Below, in pieces: positions 51,380 through 61,076 of a DNA stretch of 64,000 nucleotides. The notes beneath the pieces were generated by a model. The model saw only the letters and a list, made by a program, of their open reading frames with translations, ran no database searches and was not told the DNA's origin. Position numbers and translations under genes: made by a program. The DNA is from Eubacterium uniforme (lineage in GTDB: Bacteria; Bacillota; Clostridia; Lachnospirales; Lachnospiraceae), in assembly GCF_900167115.1 (NCBI RefSeq), contig NZ_FUXZ01000008.1:1-64000 (forward strand). Direction: 5' to 3'. Numbering within the stretch: position 1 is the first letter of the stretch; every line of letters begins with the position of its first letter.

Positions 51380-52051
51380 TTATTCCTTCTCAAAAATCTT
51401 ACTTAATTCTTTTTCCATCTGACCAATTACATTAACGACCAATGCGTTACCCATCATAAACCTTCTCTTATTAAGTGGCATTTCAACAACTTTATTACCT
51501 ACAATAACATCCTTAGTCCAATCAGTTGGAAATCCCTGAATTCTCTCCGTTTCTGCTGCAGTAAGCAATCTAATTCTTCCTGTCTTCTTATCTTTTACGA
51601 TATGAGTTGTTCTACTAAATCCACCTTCTGATGTAAGCATTGTTCTTGCTGGTTTATCGTAATCATCAATCATAGGAATTGCACCTTCTGAAAAGATATA
51701 CTCATGACCATTTCCTGCTTTTCTAGGCAACTTCTTTGCACCCTTTAAATACTGCCATGTCTGTCTCTGTTCAACAGATAATCTTTCAAGCGTTTCATCA
51801 CTATGTGTTATTTCTGGATATGTATAATATAATTTTTCCTCTGGAATAAAATATAATTCCTCAACATCTCCTTCATCCATAACATCACCTAATGTAACAA
51901 CATCACCATGATAATTTGGAACAATTTTATAACTGTAAATTATTCCATCCTTCATAATTCCTGCATTTTCAAATCCAAAAGAAAATGTATCTGACAACTC
52001 ACCTAAACCTGTTGGCAACTCTATAATTTTTATCTTGTTTCTTCTAGTCAC
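51380..52051 (-). pseudogene. C-terminal fragment of a second C5 cytosine methyltransferase
   Basis: A 223-residue frame that corresponds only to the target-recognition region and motifs IX-X of a C5 methyltransferase: DKPARTMLTSEGGFSR, LTAAETERIQGFPTDW and NKRRFMMGNALVVNVI. The catalytic PCQ, ENV and AdoMet motifs are absent and are not found upstream. The nearby methyltransferase at 54676-55902 is complete with a different C-terminus, so this is not its missing half. The frame begins with GTG directly after a stop in the other frame (52044). It may be a relic, or a separately expressed recognition subunit as in split enzymes; relic is more likely. Confidence 0.7.
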
Positions 52052-52169
52052 GATACTTTATATTGGCTCTATATCGTGCTATCGTGTCTAGATATTGTGG
52101 TGAAATTCCACTCATTCTACGTAATTTTATTTTTTCTAAAAGTTTTTGCAACCAAATTGCAACCATCAT
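52044..52169 (-). CDS. 41-residue ORF coupled to the DUF6414 gene
   Basis: It starts at the stop of the DUF6414 gene (TAATG overlap at 52169) and ends at 52044, 8 bases inside the methyltransferase fragment. The product is basic: MMVAIWLQKLLEKIKLRRMS followed by GISPQYLDTIARYRANIKYR and D. It may be the decayed front of the fragment downstream, in a shifted frame, since the two frames run into each other without a gap. No separate SD; expression is uncertain. Confidence 0.35.
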   Translation of the reverse strand: MMVAIWLQKLLEKIKLRRMSGISPQYLDTIARYRANIKYRD

Positions 52170-52924
52170 TATTTATATATAGCAATCACTTCAACCTTCA
52201 AAACAGGACCATCCACACAAATACTTTCTAGCCCTTTTTTTGAATCCTCATCCATTCCTCTTCTAACTGCACGCGGAAGTTTAATAAAATCTTTTAGTGG
52301 ATTAAATACCTCCACCTTTTCCTTGTTCATAACTCCAATTACTTTACATAACATAAACACATCTTGTTCCGTATATTCTTCTAACTCTGGATATGATTCA
52401 AAAAGACAATTTGTATTCAACTTGCCAGATATAACAACATCTTCATCCTCAACCAAGAATGGAATGTCCGCCGATGCCTTCCCTAAAAAAGCTTCAAGGA
52501 TTTCTTTTTCATCATCACTACTTGTTTGAATCTGACTTGTAATTAAAGGCATAAAAGCTTGCGCAACGCTATACATATCAAACTGTTCAGGTATTTCAAA
52601 TCTACCATCAAATCGTATAATGCACATCTTTGGGAGACTTTTTAAATCATAACCTGAATTCAACACAAAATCAAAATATTCGCTTGCTTCTAACTTTTCC
52701 AAATCTTTTTCAAATCTATCATAGTCATTAAATACATCTTTTTCATAACTTCTTTTTTCTTCAGTTTCTGTCCCAGCATTTAAGTTCAGTGAAGGCAAAC
52801 CTATACTTCCCCCTTTGGCTCTCTTTGTATTTACTTCCATCGGTCTATTAACAAAATCTTTGTCAATCTGTTTTAAATATGAATACAGTTTTTCTTCATC
52901 TAAATATACAAAACTTCTAAACAT
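52169..52924 (-). CDS. DUF6414 family protein (defence-associated)
   Basis: A 251-residue soluble protein. MFRSFVYLDEEKLYSYLKQI is the family's hallmark start. A variable linker (about 35-70) and a second globular region (SLPKMCIIRFDGRFEIPEQF, about 96-115; then FMLCKVIGVMNKEKVEVFNP) follow. The biochemical role is unknown; members often sit in defence islands. Here it lies 38 bases after the Abi-alpha gene in a restriction-modification operon. Confidence 0.75.
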   Translation of the reverse strand: MFRSFVYLDEEKLYSYLKQIDKDFVNRPMEVNTKRAKGGSIGLPSLNLNAGTETEEKRSYEKDVFNDYDRFEKDLEKLEASEYFDFVLNSGYDLKSLPKMCIIRFDGRFEIPEQFDMYSVAQAFMPLITSQIQTSSDDEKEILEAFLGKASADIPFLVEDEDVVISGKLNTNCLFESYPELEEYTEQDVFMLCKVIGVMNKEKVEVFNPLKDFIKLPRAVRRGMDEDSKKGLESICVDGPVLKVEVIAIYK

Positions 52925-52961
52925 TTACCATTCCCCCAACAAACAATAGTTTCCTCTAACA

Positions 52962-53744
52962 TCATTTTTCCTTAAGGCAAATCTCATAAAAAGAATTAGC
53001 TAAAGCCGTCTTTTTAATATGTTTTTTTGTCTCTTTTATTTTGCCAATATTCATGTTTTCTAGTTTTTCCCTTTGTTCCTTGTAAACACTAGTATTTCTA
53101 ATTGAATTGTATACTCGATCGTCAGCATAGCTCTCGCCAAAAGGAATTTCTATCAATCCCATTCTTTCCAAGTTATCAAGTGCTACAGCAATGTCATCAT
53201 ATGAAAAACAAGTAATCCATGAGATATTATATATATGATTATCATTTCCTTTATCAGTTCTAATCGACAAATCTATTAACGGAGTAAGAGATGATTTGAA
53301 AATACCATCAAGGATTAGCGCTTCTCGGGGCGCCATCTGCTTTATCAACTCAACAAATGCAGGGTGAACCTTGTCTTTTTCATCAACATTCATTGCTTTT
53401 GCCAGAAGATTAGCATACATATTTCTCAGTTCTTCGCTATCCATAGAGTACGAAATGGCTTGCAAAGCAGGCACTGCAACGTATGCTTCTGGAGTAACTA
53501 TCTTATTATAATCTATATTTCTAAGCTTTATTTCTAGCAACTTTTCAGTCTCTGCCAAACTATACTCTCGTTCAGCAATCCATTTTCTAAGTGGAACTAA
53601 CGCAGCATTAATAGTCTTCGGCAATAATGATAGAGTCTTCCCAGACTCTTGTACCGCTGGTTTCAAACCATCATCATACAATTCAGGAACCGTCTTTATA
53701 GCCTCGCCTGTTCCTTCTAATAATTTGTTTACACCTGTCTCCAT
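52962..53744 (-). CDS. Abi-alpha (DUF4393) family protein
   Basis: A 260-residue protein of the abortive-infection alpha family. The N-terminus (GTGEAIKTVPELYDDGLKPA) and the segment VPLRKWIAEREYSLAETEKL (about 51-70) are typical, followed by PALQAISYSMDSEELRNMYA (about 92-111) and HPAFVELIKQMAPREALILD (about 127-146). Such proteins have been linked to phage abortive infection; the mechanism is not established. The start at 53744 follows GGAGG by 4 bases. It lies between the endonuclease and DUF6414 genes in the same direction. Confidence 0.8.
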   Translation of the reverse strand: METGVNKLLEGTGEAIKTVPELYDDGLKPAVQESGKTLSLLPKTINAALVPLRKWIAEREYSLAETEKLLEIKLRNIDYNKIVTPEAYVAVPALQAISYSMDSEELRNMYANLLAKAMNVDEKDKVHPAFVELIKQMAPREALILDGIFKSSLTPLIDLSIRTDKGNDNHIYNISWITCFSYDDIAVALDNLERMGLIEIPFGESYADDRVYNSIRNTSVYKEQREKLENMNIGKIKETKKHIKKTALANSFYEICLKEK

Positions 53745-53773
53745 TTTTCCTCCAAATACCAACATACACTTTT

Positions 53774-54676
53774 TTATCTGATATTTACTATCCTCTTCGC
53801 ATACTCATAAATTCGCTTCAAAGCATTTTCATCAACATCATCAACTACATTGCCTGCGACTTTCGAGAATCCATTATATGTACTAAATCCAAGCAAATAC
53901 ACAGCTAGTGCCATTGCCAAGTTTTCATCATCTGTATCCATCTCCTCAGCAATTCTACGAAGCTCGCTCATTACAGAATCATGTGGTACTTTGACATCTT
54001 CTCCACCTTCATTGACAACCTTCTCTATAACCTTTGGGAGAACCATGCACATCTTATAAAACGCATCCTCCTGTCCTGTTACAAGAGCATAAAACTGATC
54101 TAAACTGACTCTACGAATCTTTTTATGCGAAACGCTCTTTCCATCAACAGTAGTGGCCCACTTAATGTTCTGAGATTTCTTTGCAATTGCTTCAACTAAA
54201 AAGCATGCGCAATCGTCATCATCTAATAACTGGCTCTGCATCTTAATATATGTTTTGCCAGCTGCAGCAGAGTTCATGGTGTTATGCTTATTTTTCATTT
54301 CTACATAAACAGTATGAACAATATCCCCTTCCGGAAGCGTTATTCCTTCAGGCACTTGAAATATAACATCCCAACCACCTTCTGTTCCGTTATCAGGAAC
54401 ATGGCAATTATTTATATACTGAAAAATACGCTGATGAAAATATCCGATGTCATTATTGTTAGATTTGTCTCTTTGCCTAAAAATCTCATTTCCAACGATT
54501 TCATCCCATGATGTCTGATATACAGTTTTATCGAATATCATCTTAATCGGATCAACAATGTTCTTGTTAAAACGTACAATGTCAAACGACTCCAGCTTCT
54601 CCCCGTATTTATCAATCGTATCTTTTACATGATTAGTAAAATCTTTCTCTGAAATAAAAGATAATTCCCAACTCAT
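53774..54676 (-). CDS. Type II restriction endonuclease, Eco47II family
   Basis: A 300-residue endonuclease. MSWELSFISEKDFTNHVKDT and DIVRFNKNIVDPIKMIFDKT are typical of the Eco47II/Sau96I-like family. The catalytic PD-(D/E)XK core appears as GGWDVIFQVPEG (about 101-112) and YVEMKNKHNTM (about 128-138). The start codon overlaps the stop of the methyltransferase gene by one base (TAATG), which couples expression. By family, the recognition site is expected to be GGNCC, but this is inference. Confidence 0.85.
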   Translation of the reverse strand: MSWELSFISEKDFTNHVKDTIDKYGEKLESFDIVRFNKNIVDPIKMIFDKTVYQTSWDEIVGNEIFRQRDKSNNNDIGYFHQRIFQYINNCHVPDNGTEGGWDVIFQVPEGITLPEGDIVHTVYVEMKNKHNTMNSAAAGKTYIKMQSQLLDDDDCACFLVEAIAKKSQNIKWATTVDGKSVSHKKIRRVSLDQFYALVTGQEDAFYKMCMVLPKVIEKVVNEGGEDVKVPHDSVMSELRRIAEEMDTDDENLAMALAVYLLGFSTYNGFSKVAGNVVDDVDENALKRIYEYAKRIVNIR

Positions 54677-55902
54677 TAGTCCTCTGCTCCTTCCAATGCT
54701 TCATATATCATATTTGCTACTTCATATCCAAGATTAACCGGAACTGCATTTCCTACCTGCTTATATTGTGACATAACCTTCCCACAGAACTCCCAGCTAT
54801 CTGGGAAAGATTGACACCTTGCGTTCTCTCTTACAGTGAAAGGTCTTGCCTCTAAAGGATGACACCTTTCCGTTTGCTTCTGCGACGGTGAAGTAAGTAC
54901 CGTTAATGAAGGCTCGTCCATAGATAACCGCCTTAAAATTCCTGTTCTTCCACCTTCCATATCCCAACAACTCTTCATGTATGCTTTCGCCAATTCTGGG
55001 TCTATATCTCTCCAATATCCACCGGCCGGTACGAGTTCAAAAAGCTTACGCTTATTCTCTCCATATGACACACCTATACTCTCCGGGACATTTTCTAAGA
55101 TATCTCTTAGCACTGGTTTATAGTCATGTGCCTCTGGGAATTCGAATGTTATTTTTTCCATTAAGTCCTTACGAATACCTATCGTGATAAGACGTTCTCT
55201 CTTTTGTGCAACTCCATAGTCCCAAGCATTCAAAACCTGCTTTTGAATGTCATATCCTGCATTTTCAAAAATTTCAAGCATGGTCTGATAGGTCTTTCCA
55301 TGGTCATGCGTCAACAGTCCTCTAACATTTTCAAACAAAAACATCTTTGGCTGTAATTTTTCCAAAAAAATCGCATAGTGATAAAACAAAGTTCCTCTTG
55401 CATCTTCAAGTCCCAATCTTTTACCTGCGTATGAAAATGCCTGACATGGCGCTCCACCGGACAGTAAATCTAATTCACCTTTCTTGATTCCAAAGTAATC
55501 TTCTAAATCCAATTTAGAGATATTAGCTATATCGTCACAAATAACTCTCCAATTGGGACGATTCTTCTTTAATGTGTCGCAAGCATCTCTATCAAATTCA
55601 ATCAATCCGATTGTATTAAAGCCAGCTTCTTCCACACCTAATGCTAACCCACCAGCACCTGCAAATAACTCTATTGTCGAAAACTTTTTTTCTTTAACTG
55701 GGTACACTATATTGTAAAATGTATTTTGCATATTCCTTCTAATGCGGCGAGGATCATCTGGTTTTTCTGTATTATCAGGGATTAACCAAGTATTTCCCTT
55801 TAAAACAGCACCTTCTATTCTTCCTTCACCACACAAACGAGTAATTCTTCTTCTAGAAATGCTCCATTTTTCGGCCATTTCAGTAGTTGTTGCAAAACTC
55901 AT
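54676..55902 (-). CDS. C5 cytosine-specific DNA methyltransferase with N-terminal HTH
   Basis: A 408-residue methyltransferase that protects host DNA from the cognate endonuclease. An N-terminal HTH (FATTTEMAEKWSISRRRITR, about 3-22) may let it regulate its own operon. Motifs: I LFAGAGGLALG (about 75-85), IV GGAPCQAFSYAG (about 144-155) with catalytic Cys, VI FENVRGL, VIII AQKRERLITI, X QVGNAVPVNL. The TRD lies between about 280 and 350. The start at 55902 has GGAGG 5 bases upstream. It is the first gene of the operon; the downstream gene is the Eco47II-family endonuclease. Confidence 0.92.
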   Translation of the reverse strand: MSFATTTEMAEKWSISRRRITRLCGEGRIEGAVLKGNTWLIPDNTEKPDDPRRIRRNMQNTFYNIVYPVKEKKFSTIELFAGAGGLALGVEEAGFNTIGLIEFDRDACDTLKKNRPNWRVICDDIANISKLDLEDYFGIKKGELDLLSGGAPCQAFSYAGKRLGLEDARGTLFYHYAIFLEKLQPKMFLFENVRGLLTHDHGKTYQTMLEIFENAGYDIQKQVLNAWDYGVAQKRERLITIGIRKDLMEKITFEFPEAHDYKPVLRDILENVPESIGVSYGENKRKLFELVPAGGYWRDIDPELAKAYMKSCWDMEGGRTGILRRLSMDEPSLTVLTSPSQKQTERCHPLEARPFTVRENARCQSFPDSWEFCGKVMSQYKQVGNAVPVNLGYEVANMIYEALEGAED

Positions 55903-55935
55903 ATTTACCTCCAATTAATAAAAACATACGTTTAT

Positions 55936-55964
55936 ATTATATTCCCTTTGCGGTACATTTTCAA
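55936..55964 (-). promoter_or_regulatory. Promoter of the restriction-modification operon
   Basis: TTGAAA (55964-55959), a 17-base spacer and TATAAT (55941-55936) on the minus strand, about 35 bases before the methyltransferase start. No C-protein gene or C-box was seen. Confidence 0.75.
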
Positions 55965-56037
55965 CACTTTCTGAACTCATTTTTAAATCGGACAATTATT
56001 CTACAAAGCGTTGATTTTATTGGTTTTGTTGTACTCA

Positions 56038-56160
56038 TCATTTCATCCTATTATGTAATTCGGGTTTATTTAATTCTTTAAGTATATCTTCTGTCTTCAC
56101 ATTCTTGTTTTTCATCTCCAGATATTCCTCAAACTTGATTTCAAAATCAAATGTTAATCA
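56038..56160 (-). pseudogene. C-terminal remnant of an unknown gene, cut by IS21 debris
   Basis: The open frame reads TFDFEIKFEEYLEMKNKNVK, then TEDILKELNKPELHNRMK and a stop at 56038. It has no start and is interrupted on its upstream side by the IS21-type end at about 56165. A 25-codon ORF beginning MSTTKPIKSTLCRIIV overlaps its stop (ATGA, 56038 to 55961). The source family is not recognised. Confidence 0.4.
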
Positions 56161-56164
56161 CGGT

Positions 56165-56205
56165 GATAAAATGTACATAAATCACGCTCAAAAAATGTAC
56201 ATCCA
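56165..56205. repeat. IS21-type terminal sub-repeats
   Basis: AAAATGTACAT occurs twice, with ATGTACAT cores at 56171-56178 and 56195-56202, 24 bases apart. Repeated TGTACATTTT elements are typical of IS21-family ends. This is the only end visible. Confidence 0.6.
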
Positions 56206-56255
56206 ACTTCTAAAAGTGTATGATATTTTTCATAGACTTTTGGAAGTCTTAAAGC

Positions 56256-56644
56256 ATGAATGGAGATAAATGGATGAGCATTAGAAGTGATTACAAAAAA
56301 GGAATGTCCTATGTTGATATTACAAAAAAATATAACATAGCTAGACGTACTGCAAAAAATATTGTATTGCTGAAACAAAACCAGAATATACATATACAAA
56401 ACCAAAGAAAAAATAGAAGAACATTTCAATATAAAAATTGGATATACAACTGTTCAAGAATACGTAAAAAATGTAAAAGCTGATTATAATAAGCAGGCTA
56501 CAGTAAGATTTGAAACCATACCTGGAATTCAAAGACAAGTTGATTGGGGGGTGAAAACTATAAAGTATATGACGAAGATGGTAACAAGAAAAAACTTTAT
56601 TGTTTTTTGATGATTTTAGGCTATTCACGTATGAAAATAACCTT
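56256..56644 (+). pseudogene. Decayed IS21-family transposase (istA)
   Basis: The N-terminal HTH is readable (WMSIRSDYKKGMSYVDITKK, YNIARRTAKNIV). Near 56385 the frame shifts: KPEYTYTKPKKKIEEHFNI to VRFETIPGIQRQVDWG is in the next frame. A second shift occurs in a G6 run near 56549, after which DEDGNKKKLYCFLMILGYSR continues, then the sequence is lost. The parts are collinear with IstA up to the first catalytic Asp region (QVDWG); the C-terminal half and istB are missing. So this is an inactive relic. Confidence 0.8.
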
Positions 56645-56874
56645 TTAAAGTTAATATTATTCATATTATCTCTATTATTCAATAAAAAGGTATCAAAATG
56701 CCCCACTTGTTACAAAAATATCTTTTTTGTTTTACCACTATCTGCCAACATTTTCACTCATCAAACCACATTTTCCCACAACAATTTCACGTTAAAATTT
56801 CAAAGACTTTAAAAGAAAATGAACTAATCTTTATTGAAGATATTCCCGGCAAAAAATCGATATTACATTATAAA
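56645..56874. other. Unassigned stretch between IS relic and HD gene
   Basis: About 230 bases, AT-rich. The only frame with some protein character is on the plus strand (ENELIFIEDIPGKKSILHYK near 56815-56875), which lacks a start and may be a fragment of another inserted gene. No RNA gene seen. Confidence 0.3.
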
Positions 56875-56900
56875 AGACTCCACCCCATAGGGTGAAGTCT
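56870..56900 (-). terminator. Terminator of the HD-domain gene
   Basis: AGACTCCACCCC (56875-56886) pairs with GGGTGAAGTCT (56890-56900) with one mismatch and a 3-base loop; TTTTATAA follows on the minus strand. The stem overlaps the stop codon of the gene. Confidence 0.75.
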
Positions 56901-57483
56901 AATTAATATACTTAAGGTTATCCCCCATCTCCTTTTCAAATTCCTTCAGAAATGATTCCATAAAGGAGTGCCTTGCATTTGCTACGATTCTGGCTTCGTC
57001 CGTATTCATCTCATCCTTAAGAAGTAGGAGTTTATCATGAAAATGCTCTATAGTTTGTTCAAAACTTCTACCGTTCTTCCCACCATAAGCAAATGCTCTA
57101 GCGATACCAATCGCTCCGATTGCATCAAGCCTGTCTGCATCCTGCACAATTTTAGTTTCTATGGTATTAGGCTTTTTGCCTTTGTTCTTGCTATACGATA
57201 CCGCATTAATTATCGCACAGATTTCCTCTATTCTTTCATCGTCAACATTCTGATTTTTAAGACAATTACGTGCATTTTCATTGTTTGTGTTTTTAGTCAG
57301 TTTATAATCATCAACATCGTGAAGCAATGCTGCATATGCTACTAATTCCTTATCACATTCATCATAATGTGCTGCAATTTTCATCGCTTCATGATATACG
57401 CGCATAGTATGCGCCACGTCATGCCCATCTGAATTATTCTTAAATATATTTCGTATATAATCGACTATATAAGTTATATCCAT
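56899..57483 (-). CDS. HD-domain phosphohydrolase
   Basis: A 194-residue metal-dependent phosphohydrolase. The HD pattern is H in GHDVAHTMRVYHEA (about 20-33), HD in AALLHDVDDYKL (about 51-62) and D in VQDADRLDAIGAIGIARAFA (about 113-132), followed by HARHSFMESFLKE-type residues (ANARHSFME). It resembles YedJ/YpgQ-like nucleotidases. The start at 57483 lacks a good SD and sits at the edge of the palindrome ATATTACGTAATAT (57483-57496). Confidence 0.88.
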   Translation of the reverse strand: MDITYIVDYIRNIFKNNSDGHDVAHTMRVYHEAMKIAAHYDECDKELVAYAALLHDVDDYKLTKNTNNENARNCLKNQNVDDERIEEICAIINAVSYSKNKGKKPNTIETKIVQDADRLDAIGAIGIARAFAYGGKNGRSFEQTIEHFHDKLLLLKDEMNTDEARIVANARHSFMESFLKEFEKEMGDNLKYIN

Positions 57484-57580
57484 ATTACGTAATATTTGCT
57501 ATTGCTTTCCTTCCCTAATTTTAGCTAATCCTCACTATTGATTTGTACAAATTTTTCTTACTTTCCCCTAACCATTTCCT

Positions 57581-58525
57581 TTATAAACAATCGCACTCAC
57601 CAATTGCTTTCTTAAGTGTATCTGCTGATTCCTTTAGCTTACTTAATTCATCATCACTAAGCTGAATTGGTACAAGGGCTTCAACACCATTTCTACCAAC
57701 TATCGCAGGCATACTAAGTGAAATTCCATAAATTCCAAACTGTCCATCAAGGTAACTTGATACTGGAAGAATAGATTTTTCATCTCTGACAATGGCTTCG
57801 CATATACGCTTTACACTCATTGCTATTCCATAGTATGTTGCGCCTTTTCTATTTATGATTTCATATGCACTATTCTTAACCTGCTCTGCGATATCCTGCA
57901 TTGCCTTTTCGTGGTTATAAAAACCTCTCATTTCACAGCACTGACTAAGTGGGATACCGGAAACATTTGCTGAGCTCCAGGCAGCTATCTCGCTGTCGCC
58001 ATGCTCACCGATTATGAATGCGTGTATGCTTCGGCTGTCAATTTCTAAGTGCTCGCCAAGAAGGTATTTAAGTCTTGCTGTATCAAGTACTGTTCCTGAG
58101 CCGAATACTCTGCTCTTTGGAAGTCCTGATAATCTCTGTGCAACTGTTGTTAAGATATCAACTGGATTAGCTACAACTAAGATTACACCTTCTACATTTC
58201 TCTTTGCGATTTCGGGCATAATCTGGCCAAATATCGCAACATTCTTCTTTACAAGATCAAGTCTTGTTTCACCTGGCTTCTGATTAGCGCCAGCTGATAT
58301 TATGATTATTGAGGCATCAACGATATCATCGTAGTCGCCTGCATATATTTTCATTGGTTTAGAAAATGGAAGTCCATGCGCGATATCAAGCGCTTCACCT
58401 TCCGCTTTTTCCTTGTTTGCATCAATAAGCACCATCTCTGAAAATAATCCACTTTCCATAATTGAAAAGCATGATGCTGCCCCAACAAAACCACAACCAA
58501 TCATTGCTACTTTTCTAATATTCAT
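57581..58525 (-). CDS. ldh: L-lactate dehydrogenase
   Basis: A 314-residue NAD-dependent enzyme that reduces pyruvate to L-lactate, re-oxidising NADH. The start at 58525 has AAGGAG upstream and gives the nucleotide-binding MIGCGFVGAASCFS; the frame extends 26 codons upstream without support. Motifs: SAGANQKPGETRLDLV (about 83-98), VANPVDILT (about 126-134), FGSGTVLDTARLKYLL (about 151-166) and the catalytic IGEHGDSE (about 180-187). No Rex or FNR box is obvious in front. It lies downstream of the pflB terminator in the same orientation. Confidence 0.95.
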   Translation of the reverse strand: MNIRKVAMIGCGFVGAASCFSIMESGLFSEMVLIDANKEKAEGEALDIAHGLPFSKPMKIYAGDYDDIVDASIIIISAGANQKPGETRLDLVKKNVAIFGQIMPEIAKRNVEGVILVVANPVDILTTVAQRLSGLPKSRVFGSGTVLDTARLKYLLGEHLEIDSRSIHAFIIGEHGDSEIAAWSSANVSGIPLSQCCEMRGFYNHEKAMQDIAEQVKNSAYEIINRKGATYYGIAMSVKRICEAIVRDEKSILPVSSYLDGQFGIYGISLSMPAIVGRNGVEALVPIQLSDDELSKLKESADTLKKAIGECDCL

Positions 58526-58579
58526 ATTTCTTCTCCTTTTAATCACGTATAAATTTTTAATTACATAAGTTATTATATC

Positions 58580-58624
58580 ACAAAAAAGCATGTGAAAATT
58601 CAAACTGTAATTCTCACATGCTTT
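58580..58624 (-). terminator. Terminator of pflB
   Basis: 16-bp stem, AAAGCATGTGAAAATT (58585-58600) with complement at 58609-58624 (one mismatch), then a T run on the minus strand. It lies between the pflB stop and the ldh start. Confidence 0.85.
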
Positions 58625-58660
58625 ACATTCATCTATTATCTAATTCGAAGTCCAACAATC

Positions 58661-60928
58661 CTATAAACTCTCATGGAATGTTCTACTAATAACATCCATC
58701 TGCTGTTCCTTAGTTAAGTTAATAAACTTAACAGCGTAACCTGATACACGAATTGTGAAGTTAGCATACTTAGGATCATCAGGATTCTTCATAATATCAA
58801 GAAGTGTTTCCTTATCGAATACGTTAACATTTAAGTGATGAGCACCCTGGTCGAAGTAACCATCAAGTACATTAACAAGGTTGTTAACTCTTTCTTCTTC
58901 ATCATGACCAAGTGCACTTGGATTCATAGACTGAGTATTTGAAATACCATCAAGAGCCCATGAATATGGAATCTTAGCAACTGAGTTAAGTGATGCTAAA
59001 AGACCACTTGTTTCTGCACCGTAACTTGGGTTTGCACCAGGTGCAAGTGGTGTCCAAGCTCTACGTCCATCAGGCATGTTACCTGTGTACTTACCATAAA
59101 CAACGTTAGATGTAATAGTAAGAAGTGAAGTTGTAGGCTCAGAATTTCTATATGTATGACGCTTCTTAATATCCTTTAAGAATGTATTTAATACCCAGAT
59201 ACCGATGTTATCTGCTCTATCATCATCGTTACCATATTTAGGGAAATCGCCTTCAGTTTCAAAGTCAACTGCAAGACCTTCGCTATCACGGATAACTTTA
59301 ACCTTAGCATACTTAATAGCTGAAAGTGAATCAATAACATGTGAGAAACCAGCAATACCTGTAGCAAATGTTCTTCTTACATTTGTATCAATAAGAGCCA
59401 TTTCTGCTGCCTCATAGTAATACTTATCATGCATATAATGAATTAAGTTAAGTACATTTACATAGATTCCAGCAAGCCAATCCATCATGTCTGTAAATCT
59501 ATCAACTACTTCATTATAATCAAGATATTCTGATGTAATTGGTCTAGTAGCAGGACCTACCTGTAAGTGTGACTTAACATCCACGCCACCGTTGATAGCG
59601 TATAATAAACACTTAGCAAGGTTTGCTCTAGCACCGAAGAACTGTATTTCTTTACCTGTCTGAGTAGCTGATACACAGCAGCAAATGCTGTAATCATCGC
59701 CCCAGATTGGCTTCATAATATCATCATTTTCGTACTGAATTGAACTTGTCTTAACAGAAATTCTTGAAGCATATCTCTTAAAGCCTTCTGGAAGCTGTGA
59801 AGAATAAAGAACTGTTAAGTTTGGTTCAGGTGATGGTCCCATGTTTTCAAGTGTATGTAAGAATCTGAAACAGTTCTTAGTAACAAGTGGACGTCCATCC
59901 ATACCAATACCAGCAACTTCAAGTGTAGCCCAAACTGGGTCACCTGAGAAAAGTTCATTATATGACTGAATTCTTGCAAATTTAACCATTCTAAGTTTAA
60001 GAACAAGGTGATCAATTAATTCCTGTGCCTGCTTTTCAGTAATAACACCCTTCTTTAAATCTCTTTCAATATATATATCAAGGAAAGTACTAATACGTCC
60101 AATTGACATTGCAGCACCATTCTGTGTTTTAATAGCTGCAAGATATCCAAAGTATAACCACTGAACTGCTTCCTTAGCTGTAGCTGCTGGTCTACTAATA
60201 TCAATACCATAAGCCATAGCCATAGTCTTCATACCTTCAAGAGCACGAATCTGTTCAGCAAGTTCTTCTCTCTGACGAATAACTTCATCTGTCATTGTTC
60301 CATCGCCACAGTTTCTCTTATCTTCTTTCTTCCATTCAATAAGCTGATCAATACCATAAAGAGCAACTCTTCTGTAGTCACCTACGATACGTCCTCTTCC
60401 GTATGTATCAGGAAGACCTGTAACAATATGACTCTTTCTAACAGCTCTCATTTCCTCTGTATATGCATCATAAACTGCCTGATTGTGAGTTTTATGATAC
60501 TCAGTAAATACCTTATGAAGGTTCTTATTTGGTTCATAACCATACATCTTAATAGCTTCTTCAGCCATTCTTATACCACCATATGGCATAAACGCACGCT
60601 TAAGTGGCTTGTCTGTCTGAAGACCAACAATCTGTTCTAAATCCTTAAGTGCATCATCAATGTAGCCCGGACCATATGAAGTAAGACTAGAAACTACATC
60701 TACTTCCTCTTCAAGAACACCACCATTATCTCTTTCAGCTTTCTGAAGAACCTGAACCTTATTCCAAAGTCTATTAGTAGCATCTGTAGCATCTTCAAGA
60801 AAACTTTCATCACCTGTATAAGGTGTGTAGTTATAAGTAATAAACTCTCTTACATTACACTCTTCTTTCCAAAGTCTCCCCGTGAAACCTTCCCACTCTT
60901 CATAGTTAAGAACTACTTCTTTTTGCAT
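58661..60928 (-). CDS. pflB: Pyruvate formate-lyase
   Basis: A 755-residue glycyl-radical enzyme that converts pyruvate and CoA to acetyl-CoA and formate. The start at 60928 has GGAGG upstream (GGAGGATGCACG). It has an adjacent Cys pair in [15 protein letters not shown] (about 415-429), [13 protein letters not shown], and the glycyl-radical loop RVSGYAVKF near the C-terminus (about 727-735). Its activase gene is 11 kb away (47028-47834). Its promoter carries three FNR-type boxes, with a TATAAT placed for class II activation (61077-61118). It is the main anaerobic acetyl-CoA source alongside lactate formation by LDH. Confidence 0.97.
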   Translation of the reverse strand: MQKEVVLNYEEWEGFTGRLWKEECNVREFITYNYTPYTGDESFLEDATDATNRLWNKVQVLQKAERDNGGVLEEEVDVVSSLTSYGPGYIDDALKDLEQIVGLQTDKPLKRAFMPYGGIRMAEEAIKMYGYEPNKNLHKVFTEYHKTHNQAVYDAYTEEMRAVRKSHIVTGLPDTYGRGRIVGDYRRVALYGIDQLIEWKKEDKRNCGDGTMTDEVIRQREELAEQIRALEGMKTMAMAYGIDISRPAATAKEAVQWLYFGYLAAIKTQNGAAMSIGRISTFLDIYIERDLKKGVITEKQAQELIDHLVLKLRMVKFARIQSYNELFSGDPVWATLEVAGIGMDGRPLVTKNCFRFLHTLENMGPSPEPNLTVLYSSQLPEGFKRYASRISVKTSSIQYENDDIMKPIWGDDYSICCCVSATQTGKEIQFFGARANLAKCLLYAINGGVDVKSHLQVGPATRPITSEYLDYNEVVDRFTDMMDWLAGIYVNVLNLIHYMHDKYYYEAAEMALIDTNVRRTFATGIAGFSHVIDSLSAIKYAKVKVIRDSEGLAVDFETEGDFPKYGNDDDRADNIGIWVLNTFLKDIKKRHTYRNSEPTTSLLTITSNVVYGKYTGNMPDGRRAWTPLAPGANPSYGAETSGLLASLNSVAKIPYSWALDGISNTQSMNPSALGHDEEERVNNLVNVLDGYFDQGAHHLNVNVFDKETLLDIMKNPDDPKYANFTIRVSGYAVKFINLTKEQQMDVISRTFHESL

Positions 60929-60990
60929 CGTGCATCCTCCTTCATCGATACATGTCATTTGACATATTTTCCTCTAAGTTTTTCCTCATA

Positions 60991-61008
60991 AACCCGGGTA
61001 TACGGGTT
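60991..61008 (-). repeat. Leader hairpin of pflB
   Basis: AACCCG (60991-60996) pairs with CGGGTT (61003-61008) around a 6-base loop, within the approximately 140-base leader between the mapped -10 box and the pflB start. Role unknown; could stabilise the mRNA. Confidence 0.45.
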
Positions 61009-61076
61009 CAAATATTTATAAATGTTTAAAAAACATAACTAGCACTTTTTAAATCTATTTTGCTTTTCCGTCTCAA

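Noticed and set aside
56600-56895. Two plus-strand ORFs starting MFFDDFRLF and MPHLLQKYL
   Set aside because: No ribosome-binding sites, AT-driven composition, and they overlap the decayed IS21 transposase; treated as debris.
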